42,935 bases of DNA, from IMG/VR virus record IMGVR_UViG_3300036981_000218, positions 1 to 42,935 of that record; one strand, written 5' to 3'. Below are positions 32,194 through 37,434 of the stretch, piece by piece. Every line of letters begins with the position of its first letter. The first letter of the stretch is position 1. This stretch comes from a virus. Made by a program: the position numbers and the translations under genes. Below the pieces are notes generated by a model. The model was not told the DNA's origin. It did no database searches and worked only from the letters and a program-made list of their open reading frames with translations.

Positions 32194-32597
32194 CAAGGTG
32201 TCTCCTCGTTTGTCACGAACGTATAAAAGTATGTGATCTTCCCCGACCTGGTGAGACTGCGCCGGGTCAATAGCCCTCGGGTTACGAGGTCTTCGAGTCC
32301 TTTACGGGTGCCAGTGATTCCGGCGCCGCTGCGGCCGGCGATGTCGCGCACCGTGAAATCCTGGGGCATACCGCGCGCGCAGTCCAGCAGCCGGACCCGG
32401 CCCAGGTCATGCGGCCGATGATCTTTGAACCACTCCTCGCGTGCCGCCTGCTGCGCGCAGGCGTCGAGGAAGCTGGTTCGGACCCCCTGCGCGGCGCGCA
32501 AATCGTCCAGCGTAGCAACAATCTCACGATCCTGGGGTTCGATGCGCCGCGCCATGAAGCCGACGTGCGCGAGGGTGCTGCTACTGTGCTGATTCAT
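32193..32597 (-). CDS. winged-helix DNA-binding protein
   Basis: 134 aa from the ATG at 32597 (GGAGGAGG upstream, ATGA overlap); the frame extends to 32843 but that part is inside the upstream gene. The C-terminal half looks like a winged helix: DFTVRDIAGRSGAGITGTRK, GLEDLVTRGLLTRRS, then the strand pair KITYFYTF. The N-terminal half is helical and charged. Probably a phage regulator. Confidence 0.6.
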   Translation of the reverse strand: MNQHSSSTLAHVGFMARRIEPQDREIVATLDDLRAAQGVRTSFLDACAQQAAREEWFKDHRPHDLGRVRLLDCARGMPQDFTVRDIAGRSGAGITGTRKGLEDLVTRGLLTRRSLTRSGKITYFYTFVTNEETP

Positions 32598-32881
32598 CGG
32601 TCCTCCTCCAAGCGGCGGCGATACCATAGCACGGCGAAACACAGAGCCGCGAGCGCGGCCGGCACCACGCAGCCCAGGCAGCCCCGGCCAAATGTCAGAT
32701 AGGCCAACGTGCTGAAAACGCGATCCTGCGCGGCGGCTTGCGCCAGGTCGGCAGCGGGTAGCTCTGGATTGATGGCCGCCATTAGCAACGACGAGGCACA
32801 GAGCAAGGCCAACCCACAGGTCACCAGCAGAAACACTACGCACATGCCTAGCGCGATGATCTGGGCACGTCGGAGCCGCAT
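32594..32881 (-). CDS. two-TM small membrane protein
   Basis: 95 aa. Hydrophobic segments IIALGMCVVFLLVTCGLALL (about 8-27) and a C-terminal GCVVPAALAALCFAVLWY (about 70-87), ending in basic/acidic YRRRLEEDR. Holin-like topology, but the family is unknown. One base separates it from the upstream lipoprotein stop. Confidence 0.55.
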   Translation of the reverse strand: MRLRRAQIIALGMCVVFLLVTCGLALLCASSLLMAAINPELPAADLAQAAAQDRVFSTLAYLTFGRGCLGCVVPAALAALCFAVLWYRRRLEEDR

Positions 32882-32882
32882 A

Positions 32883-33242
32883 TCAATCGCGCTCAGGCGC
32901 AGTCAACACGACCAACGCCAATGCCGTAACGACGATAGCAGCCAAAAACATCGCGACTATCGCCGTCACGGTTGGCGCGTTGGCGATAGCCGCCAGCGTT
33001 GCCAGGAAGCCGAGCAGCCGCACAGAAGCCTCCGCCTGCGCGACCTTATCGGCGCCAGCCTGCGCCTGCGCGACCTCGGCGTGCGCTTCGGCAGCGGCGG
33101 CGGCGGCGAATGCCGCAGACCGGGCAGCATCCGCCTCAGCATATGCCTGCGCGCGCTTGGCGGCATTATACGAGCCATCGAATACCCCACAGCCCGCCAG
33201 CAATAGGCCGGCCAGGCAAACTACAATGATGCTCCGTCTCAT
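32883..33242 (-). CDS. putative lipoprotein with Ala-rich coil and C-terminal TM segments
   Basis: 119 aa. MRRSIIVVCLAGLLLAGCGV is a signal peptide with lipobox LAGC (Cys at 18). A 60-residue Ala/Gln/Glu helix (AYAEADAARSAAFAAAAAAE) follows, then hydrophobic segments (ASVRLLGFLATLAAIANAP, AIVAMFLAAIVVTALALVVL). The ATG at 33242 has GGAGGAGG upstream. Outer spanins are small phage lipoproteins, but those lack C-terminal TMs, so a superinfection-exclusion or envelope protein is equally possible. Confidence 0.6.
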   Translation of the reverse strand: MRRSIIVVCLAGLLLAGCGVFDGSYNAAKRAQAYAEADAARSAAFAAAAAAEAHAEVAQAQAGADKVAQAEASVRLLGFLATLAAIANAPTVTAIVAMFLAAIVVTALALVVLTAPERD

Positions 33243-33538
33243 CGTGTCCTCCTCCAAACCACCAACGTGATGCCCCCCAGCGCCAGCGCGGCGGCAATGC
33301 CGATGGGCCCCGCCAACCAGGACCCTAGCTCGTAGGTGTCGCCTCGCGTGTAGCTGATGTGTGTGATAAAAGCGCCGCCGATGATGCTCACATGGCAGAT
33401 GTACCACAGCACGGCCCACCAGGGCAGCCCGCGGCGCGCGGTCTCCGGCTCTGGCTCAAGCTCCACGGGCGGCGCGCCGGCCACGAGGGGCGGATCACCC
33501 TCGCGGTAGACTGTCGTCTTGAATTGCACACGTTCCAT
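33239..33538 (-). CDS. two-TM membrane protein
   Basis: 99 aa from the ATG at 33538 (GGAGGG further upstream); the frame extends to 33616 without support. The cytoplasmic-looking N-terminus (PPVELEPEPETARRG) is followed by WWAVLWYICHVSIIGGAFI and LAGPIGIAAALALGGITLVV, ending WRRTR. It overlaps the lipoprotein start (ATGA), so the pair may act together in the envelope. Confidence 0.55.
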   Translation of the reverse strand: MERVQFKTTVYREGDPPLVAGAPPVELEPEPETARRGLPWWAVLWYICHVSIIGGAFITHISYTRGDTYELGSWLAGPIGIAAALALGGITLVVWRRTR

Positions 33539-33643
33539 CGCCCTGCCCTCCCCCGCTCGGAGTGCTACGCCCCTGCATTTCGGCATACGTAGGCAAGCAC
33601 AAGCACAGTAGCACACCCTTTCCCGTCTGGTATATCGACATAA

Positions 33644-34285
33644 CTAGAGAATATGTTCGGCTACCTGCTGAATGGCGGTGTCCTGGTCCACGACTAAATC
33701 CCAACCAAGCTGATGATTGGCGTCATCCCGCCAGTCCGCAATGCCCAGCTGCAGCAGCGCATCCCGGAAATCCTTGTATCGCCCGCGTTGCCAGGGGCGG
33801 ATACCATGCGCCCGCTCGCTCGTTTTGCGCATGACGTAGCAGGACATAGTGAAGGCGAGTAATGCCTGTTTTGTCGGCGTGCCCTCGCCTCCTGCGGCTT
33901 GCTCTGTGCGCGGCGGTGCGGTGTAGTCGTGCATGTTGTAGAGCGTGACATCATGCGGCTTGCCGATGCCGGGCTTGCCGTCCAACTCGCGGCCGGTGAT
34001 CGTCTCCAAGCGCCATGACAGATGATCCACCCACAACAGCCGCCACGCCAACATGACGATGAACACCACTAATCCGCCGATCCAGGTCACGTCCCACGAC
34101 CAGCCGAAGCGCCATGTACCAATCACAAGCCCAAACGTCACAGCCAGCGCGACGATACCAGCCAGGGCAACCGGAACTTTGACATGCGTCTCGAAGCGCG
34201 ACGGCCCGACCGGCACGCGCGATTCCACCATCCACGGCTCGACTCCGCTGGCCGGCGCGGTGGTATCCTGGTAGCGGGTGTTCAT
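33644..34285 (-). CDS. membrane protein with soluble C-terminal domain
   Basis: 213 aa. The N-terminal 40 residues are polar. Two TM segments follow (VALAGIVALAVTFGLVIGTW and VTWIGGLVVFIVMLAWRLLW). The C-terminal domain from about residue 100 is soluble and helical, with a winged-helix-like stretch (RYKDFRDALLQLGIADWRDD). The start is three bases after the stop of the zinc-ribbon gene. Unrecognised; possibly a membrane-tethered regulator or exclusion protein. Confidence 0.55.
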   Translation of the reverse strand: MNTRYQDTTAPASGVEPWMVESRVPVGPSRFETHVKVPVALAGIVALAVTFGLVIGTWRFGWSWDVTWIGGLVVFIVMLAWRLLWVDHLSWRLETITGRELDGKPGIGKPHDVTLYNMHDYTAPPRTEQAAGGEGTPTKQALLAFTMSCYVMRKTSERAHGIRPWQRGRYKDFRDALLQLGIADWRDDANHQLGWDLVVDQDTAIQQVAEHIL

Positions 34286-34287
34286 CT

Positions 34288-34503
34288 CTACTCCTCTCTC
34301 TCATCGGTTGGCACTGGCCGCGCTTGGCCGCATTTGACACAGCGCGCTAATGGCTCTGGCATTGCGTAGCCACAGGGGCACGACCACGTATCCGAACGCA
34401 GTGTTAGGCGGCCTTTGCCTTCAACGCAAACCAAGACGTGATGCTCCCGACAATACCAAAAACAGCTTCTTACCTCGTGGCAATTCTGATACATGCAGTT
34501 CAT
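34288..34503 (-). CDS. zinc-ribbon protein directly downstream of the cassette array
   Basis: 71 aa with ten Cys. The C-terminal WSCPCGYAMPEPLARCVKCG is a RanBP2-like zinc-ribbon pattern (W-x-C-x-C...C-x-x-C). The ATG lies 16 nt after the GTTAGAC core of the last attC site, cassette-like spacing, yet no attC follows it. It is close-coupled to the phage gene at 34285, so it is either a resident gene or a cassette that lost its attC. Codons for RLTLR (34395-34409) contain GCCTAACACTGCGT, a 14-bp word also found at the R'' end of the site at 36707-36801. Confidence 0.6.
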   Translation of the reverse strand: MNCMYQNCHEVRSCFWYCREHHVLVCVEGKGRLTLRSDTWSCPCGYAMPEPLARCVKCGQARPVPTDEREE

Positions 34504-34519
34504 AGCTCTCCTCCAGGCC

Positions 34520-34613
34520 GTCTAACGGCGAGTGTCACCTGCTCGCCACCGTCCGTGATTCGCGCTGTCCACAACCTCGCCCGGTGGCGAGTCAGGTGGA
34601 CGCAGTGTTAGAC
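34520..34613 (-). repeat. attC-like site A
   Basis: 94 bp. Outer 7-mers GTCTAAC and GTTAGAC pair perfectly. The inner plus-strand arms GTCACCTGCTCGCCACCG and CGGTGGCGAG-T-CAGGTG-G-AC pair with an unpaired T and G in the 3' half, the classic attC extrahelical bases. Nearly identical to site E. The gene at 34592 stops inside it. Confidence 0.88.
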
Positions 34614-34783
34614 GGGACGGAATCACGCCGATTGATTATGATCACGCGTCCATCGTCAAATTTGACAGAGACATAACGACTCTCGCCGTAAATGCCTCGC
34701 CAATCGGTGTCCCACCCGATCAGCGTTCCGTCTCCAAGACCCTCGACGTGACATCTGTCTCCGCGTAGCATCCAATCCTCCAT
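34592..34783 (-). CDS. cassette gene 6: small unknown protein
   Basis: 63 aa from the ATG at 34783, only five bases after the GTTAGGC core of site B. MEDWMLRGDRCHVEGLGDGT and VSVKFDDGRVIIINRRDS suggest a small SH3/KOW-like beta-barrel with W and D/G turns. The last residues (SVPSNTAST) are encoded by the attC site itself. No Shine-Dalgarno site, so it probably depends on read-through or coupling. Function unknown. Confidence 0.6.
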   Translation of the reverse strand: MEDWMLRGDRCHVEGLGDGTLIGWDTDWRGIYGESRYVSVKFDDGRVIIINRRDSVPSNTAST

Positions 34784-34788
34784 GCGCC

Positions 34789-34892
34789 GCCTAACGGTTG
34801 GGATAAGCTGCCCGACCACTGCGGTTCGGTGCGGCGTCTCCCCTGGTCAATCCCGTGACGTTCCACGGGGCAGCTTCATCCCGTTGTTATTC
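34789..34892 (-). repeat. attC-like site B, downstream of the methyltransferase
   Basis: 104 bp. The cassette-start core GTTAGGC (minus strand, 34789-34795) is intact; the far R'' box GAATAAC is degenerate and contains the methyltransferase TAA. Inner arms GGGATAAGCTGCCC / GGGCAGCTT-C-ATCCC pair with one unpaired C. It is the most divergent of the six sites. Confidence 0.75.
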
Positions 34893-36209
34893 GGGAACCG
34901 GCACACCGCTTCCGCTGTCCGCTTCGGCAATGCGTCTCCCGATCCACTCGATGACCGGCACGGCGACGGCGTTCCCAAGCTGGCGATACCGGGCGCTGTC
35001 ACTCTGCCCATCCGTCCAGCCATCGGGGAAGCCCTGCAAGCGTTCGCACTCGGTCGGCGTCAGGCGGCGGATACCGTTTTGGATGATGCCTGAAACTTGA
35101 TTACTGAGTCTGGAATCGCTGGCTAGCAATGTGCTGGCCTGTGCACTCACCGATGCGCCGAATCCTGCGGTGTGAAACGCCACCACCGGCGCACCGTCTC
35201 CCTTACCCGTTTGCCCGTTCTCGGCCTTCAGCGGCGGGGCGATAGTGTCCGGTGCCCCGCGTCCGTTGCGAGCGAAACGTGGCTCAAAGATGAACGTCTC
35301 GGATTCTCCGTCAATGCGTCCGTGGTGATGGTTCAACGTGGAGGCGACTACCCTCAAGTCAGTCGTGCCCACAGTCAGCGCGGTATCCGTCTCGTTGACG
35401 TAAAAGCCACCTTCGGGCCGATCCTTGCGGCGATGCTCACCGCCGTCGTTGTGTTGGATGTTGTAGGCGACGACAAGCATCTCGCTGCCTCCGCCATAAT
35501 CCCCGCCGTTGGCACGCAGCGTGCCAACGGCGGGCTTGTAGCCGCCAAAGCCGCTTATGGCAAAGGTTCCTCGGTCGGTTCCGCTGGGCTTGCCGTGGCT
35601 GCTACCGCCAGCAGCGCCGCCTCTAAGAGTTCCGGCAACGCCTTGCCCCACTTCTCGGCGCGCCGGAGGATGCCCGAACAAGCCCTCGGACTCAAAAAGT
35701 ACCTGGGAGGCGCGTCCATCTCCAAGACTTCCGACAATGAACACACGGCGGCGGAGCTGGGCCACTCCGAAATACTGAGCGTCAAGCACCCGCCAGGCGA
35801 CGCCATACCGCAGTTCGACCAGCCCCCGAAGGATGACAGCGAAGTCGGCTCCGCCGTTGCTGGATAGAAGGCCAGGGACGTTTTCGATGACAACCCACTG
35901 CGGACGCAACTCGTCAAGAACTCGGCGGAACTCAAACCAAAGCCCTGAGCGTTCTCCAGCCAGGCCCGCCCGCTTTCCGGCAACGGATAAGTCCTGACAG
36001 GGGAATCCTCCGCAAACAAGGTCAACTGCTGCAATATTACCGTTTCTGACATCTCGCACATCCTCGATGATCGGCTTGCCAAACTGCCGGGTCAACACGC
36101 CACGCGCCGCGGCGTCAATCTCGCATTGCCAAGCGCACCGCATACCGGCCCGCTCGAATCCGAGGTCGAAACCTCCAATACCTGAGAACAGTGACCCGAA
36201 AACTATCAT
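34887..36209 (-). CDS. dcm-like: cassette gene 5: C5-cytosine DNA methyltransferase
   Basis: 440 aa and complete. Motif I FSGIGGFDLGFERAG, motif IV GGFPCQDLS with the catalytic Cys, motif VI VIENVPG, motif VIII QYFGVAQLRRRVFIVG, and motifs IX/X in RLTPTECERLQGFPDGW and YRQLGNAVAVPVIEW. A long, Gly-rich target-recognition region lies between VIII and IX. The ATG at 36209 is 12 nt after the core of site C. No restriction enzyme is adjacent, so it is an orphan enzyme that could protect phage DNA from host restriction. It is the only large cassette gene. An alternative frame inside it is discussed separately. Confidence 0.9.
   Translation of the reverse strand: MIVFGSLFSGIGGFDLGFERAGMRCAWQCEIDAAARGVLTRQFGKPIIEDVRDVRNGNIAAVDLVCGGFPCQDLSVAGKRAGLAGERSGLWFEFRRVLDELRPQWVVIENVPGLLSSNGGADFAVILRGLVELRYGVAWRVLDAQYFGVAQLRRRVFIVGSLGDGRASQVLFESEGLFGHPPARREVGQGVAGTLRGGAAGGSSHGKPSGTDRGTFAISGFGGYKPAVGTLRANGGDYGGGSEMLVVAYNIQHNDGGEHRRKDRPEGGFYVNETDTALTVGTTDLRVVASTLNHHHGRIDGESETFIFEPRFARNGRGAPDTIAPPLKAENGQTGKGDGAPVVAFHTAGFGASVSAQASTLLASDSRLSNQVSGIIQNGIRRLTPTECERLQGFPDGWTDGQSDSARYRQLGNAVAVPVIEWIGRRIAEADSGSGVPVPE
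35555..36052 (-). CDS. possible overprinted frame inside the methyltransferase gene
   Basis: A second minus-strand frame stays open for 165 codons from the ATG at 36052 (MSETVILQQLTLFAEDSPVR). It contains SKTSLAFYPA, WSNCGMASPGGCLTL, SEWPSSAAVCSLSEVLE and YFLSPRACSGILRRAEK. From memory, proteins with a LSP-x-AC-x-GILRRAE phrase are annotated next to or over phage C5 methyltransferases. They may be real overlapping genes or shadows created by the conserved methyltransferase motifs. It cannot be decided from the sequence. Confidence 0.35.
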   Translation of the reverse strand: MSETVILQQLTLFAEDSPVRTYPLPESGRAWLENAQGFGLSSAEFLTSCVRSGLSSKTSLAFYPATAEPTSLSSFGGWSNCGMASPGGCLTLSISEWPSSAAVCSLSEVLEMDAPPRYFLSPRACSGILRRAEKWGKALPELLEAALLAVAATASPAEPTEEPLP

Positions 36210-36221
36210 GCTTAGGTTCCC

Positions 36222-36330
36222 GTCTAACGGTCAGGCGTCAGCCGCAGCGGGTTGACGCGCAGTGGTTTGATCGGCGGCGATAGGTTGTGACGCGCCAGCT
36301 TCCGCTGTCGGCTGGACGCCCTTGTTAGAC
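36222..36330 (-). repeat. attC-like site C
   Basis: 109 bp. Outer boxes GTCTAAC/GTTAGAC are perfect. Plus-strand inner arms GGCGTC-AGCCG-CAGCGG and CCGCTG-T-CGGCT-G-GACGCC pair over 17 bp with extrahelical T and G in the 3' half: the most canonical attC in the array. Confidence 0.9.
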
Positions 36331-36422
36331 GGACGGAACCGGCACGCACGTTGATGCGAGCCAGCCTTCCGCGCCGTCGTCAACCGGTGACACCACGGGC
36401 ATTGTACATAGGTCGTTGCCAT
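36231..36422 (-). CDS. cassette gene 4: small zinc-finger-like protein
   Basis: 63 aa from the ATG at 36422 (an adjacent ATG lies at 36425). The first 35 residues look real: TTYVQCPWCHRLTTARKAGS followed by HQRAC, a CxxC...H...C zinc-finger pattern. The remainder (GVQPTAEAGASQP and on) is read from attC site C, in which the frame stops. Starts 15 nt after the core of site D. Function unknown. Confidence 0.55.
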   Translation of the reverse strand: MATTYVQCPWCHRLTTARKAGSHQRACRFRPSNKGVQPTAEAGASQPIAADQTTARQPAAADA

Positions 36423-36437
36423 CATACCCTCTCGTCC

Positions 36438-36534
36438 GTCTAACGGTTGGGTTCACCTGCGGCTGCGCCTCTGGCCATGGTGTCGTCGGCGTGCTCCACC
36501 GGCGCAGCCGTCACGGTGGAACCCGTGGTTAGGC
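36438..36534 (-). repeat. attC-like site D
   Basis: 97 bp. Boxes GTCTAAC and GTTAGGC. Inner arms GGGTTCACC-TG-CGGCTGCGCC and GGCGCAGCCG-TCAC-GGTG-G-AACCC pair with unpaired T, C and G in the plus-strand 3' half. The stop (TAG) of the gene at 36440 lies in its core box. Confidence 0.82.
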
Positions 36535-36682
36535 GGGTTTGATACAACACGTTCTCTAACTCTCGTGCCGCTTTCCTCAGACCCTCCGCCATGCCCTGAT
36601 TGTAGGTCTGGCAGTAGTGTCCGCTCGCCTCCTCCCGCCATCTCGATAGCATGGATTCGAGTTCCGTCTTTGTTGGTCGCAT
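36440..36682 (-). CDS. cassette gene 3: small helical protein
   Basis: 80 aa. The ATG at 36682 has GAGGGAG upstream and lies 24 nt after the core of site E. The first 50 residues form likely helices (TKTELESMLSRWREEASGHY, GMAEGLRKAARELENVLYQ). The C-terminal 25 residues (TTGSTVTAAPVEHADDT and on) are attC-encoded. No family recognised. Confidence 0.6.
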   Translation of the reverse strand: MRPTKTELESMLSRWREEASGHYCQTYNQGMAEGLRKAARELENVLYQTRLTTGSTVTAAPVEHADDTMARGAAAGEPNR

Positions 36683-36706
36683 CGTGATCTCCCTCGGCGG
36701 TAGTCC

Positions 36707-36801
36707 ACCTAACGGTCATCGTCACCTGCTCGCCACCGTCCGTGATTCGCGCTGTCCACGACCTCGCCACGGTGGCGAGTCAGGTGGACGCAGTGTTAGG
36801 C
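36707..36801 (-). repeat. attC-like site E
   Basis: 95 bp, nearly identical to site A including the loop. Boxes ACCTAAC and GTTAGGC. Arms GTCACCTGCTCGCCACCGT / ACGGTGGCGAG-T-CAGGTG-G-AC with unpaired T and G. Such likeness between sites is typical of sedentary chromosomal integrons. Confidence 0.88.
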
Positions 36802-36937
36802 GGCTTTGTAACTTGCCCAACAACCGCTGCGCGGCACCGTCAATAATATCATCCGGCGCTGCATACAAAGCGCCTTCGAGAAAACTCATCAGTTCCAAGC
36901 CGTCATCTTCGGTGAGTGAAATTCTGATGCTTGACAT
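36722..36937 (-). CDS. cassette gene 2: small unknown protein
   Basis: 71 aa. ATG at 36937, six bases after the core of site F, so no room for a full Shine-Dalgarno site. The real-looking part is MSSIRISLTEDDGLELMSFL followed by a helical segment ending LLGKLQS; the rest (RLTLRPPDSPPWRGRG and on) is attC-encoded. Unrecognised. Confidence 0.55.
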   Translation of the reverse strand: MSSIRISLTEDDGLELMSFLEGALYAAPDDIIDGAAQRLLGKLQSRLTLRPPDSPPWRGRGQRESRTVASR

Positions 36938-36943
36938 GAAGCC

Positions 36944-37034
36944 GCCTAACGATGATCGTCACCTGCCGGGCGTGTGTCCGGCGTGACTTCCGCATCCGGG
37001 CACGTAGCCCGGTCAGGTGGACGTGGTGTTAGGC
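36944..37034 (-). repeat. attC-like site F
   Basis: 91 bp. Boxes GCCTAAC/GTTAGGC pair perfectly. Arms GTCACCTGCCGGGC and GCCCGG-T-CAGGTG-G-AC pair with the usual unpaired T and G. It shares the CACCTG/CAGGTG block with A and E but has a different inner stem and loop. Confidence 0.87.
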
Positions 37035-37152
37035 GGCCCGTACCAAATGCCGACCAGAACCACCCGATACGTTCCTGGTCACTGGGGTTTTTGTCCAGCG
37101 GCTCCCCCGCCGCACCACGTCGTACGCCGTGTTGAAACTCCGTGATTGCCAT
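36946..37152 (-). CDS. cassette gene 1: small unknown protein
   Basis: 68 aa, first gene of the array in transcription order, 14 nt after the lone core at 37167. MAITEFQHGVRRGAAGEPLD and DQERIGWFWSAFGTGR are gene-like; the last 27 residues come from attC site F. TGGGGGTG upstream may serve as a weak ribosome site. Unrecognised. Confidence 0.5.
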   Translation of the reverse strand: MAITEFQHGVRRGAAGEPLDKNPSDQERIGWFWSAFGTGRLTPRPPDRATCPDAEVTPDTRPAGDDHR

Positions 37153-37166
37153 AGGTTCACCCCCAA

Positions 37167-37173
37167 GCCTAAC
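37167..37173 (-). other. lone GTTAGGC core: array boundary, attI-like or secondary site
   Basis: On the minus strand ACAAG-TTAGGC precedes cassette 1. No pairing R'' box or inner stem lies within 150 bp to the right, unlike all the other cores. An imperfect inverted repeat (TAGACAGAC ... GTCTATC, 37181-37202) is nearby. It is where the first cassette would have joined the phage genome. Confidence 0.5.
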
Positions 37174-37209
37174 TTGTATATAGACAGACAGAATCCGTCT
37201 ATCTGCGTA

Positions 37210-37422
37210 TCAGCGCGGCAATGCGGAGATGCTTACAAAATCCCCCAGTCGTGTTTCTCTACATCTTGCACATTTTGTCTCCACAGACAGCAATGAAATC
37301 GTCAGGCCAGATATGATGTATTGGCACGCTGGACATTGCCACCAAATTGCAGTCTCTTGGCTGATGCTCTTTGCAGTCGCTGATCCGGCATACACGCCCG
37401 GCATGATCTCGTTCCATCGCAT
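37210..37422 (-). CDS. small zinc-ribbon-like protein
   Basis: 70 aa. WQCPACQYIISGLTI and KCARCRETRLGDF give two CxxC pairs 20 residues apart, a zinc-ribbon pattern. It starts 12 bp after the DnaC-like stop with GAGAGGAA ahead. It is the last early gene before the cassette array. Confidence 0.6.
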   Translation of the reverse strand: MRWNEIMPGVYAGSATAKSISQETAIWWQCPACQYIISGLTISLLSVETKCARCRETRLGDFVSISALPR

Positions 37423-37434
37423 AGCAGGTTCCTC

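Larger units (their letters stand above)
34520..37173 (-). mobile_element. integron gene-cassette array (six cassettes) within the phage genome
   Basis: Six attC-like sites in one orientation separate six minus-strand genes. Core-to-core cassette lengths are about 223, 237, 269, 216, 1,433 and 269 bp, from right to left. Each gene begins 5-24 nt after a G-TTRRRY core and stops inside or at the next site. The rightmost boundary is a lone GTTAGGC at 37167-37173 with no attC stem, where an attI-like or secondary landing site would be expected. No integrase gene is in the window. The array interrupts the phage operon between the zinc-ribbon genes at 34288 and 37210. Confidence 0.85.

Noticed and set aside
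35172-35867. 231-codon plus-strand frame over the methyltransferase
   Set aside because: Antisense shadow of conserved methyltransferase coding; no start signal and against the cassette orientation.
34520-37034. Reading the six palindromes as Rho-independent terminators or transposon ends
   Set aside because: They lack T runs, have fixed GTTRRRY/RYYYAAC ends, consistent unpaired T and G, one orientation and no transposase; attC explains all of this.
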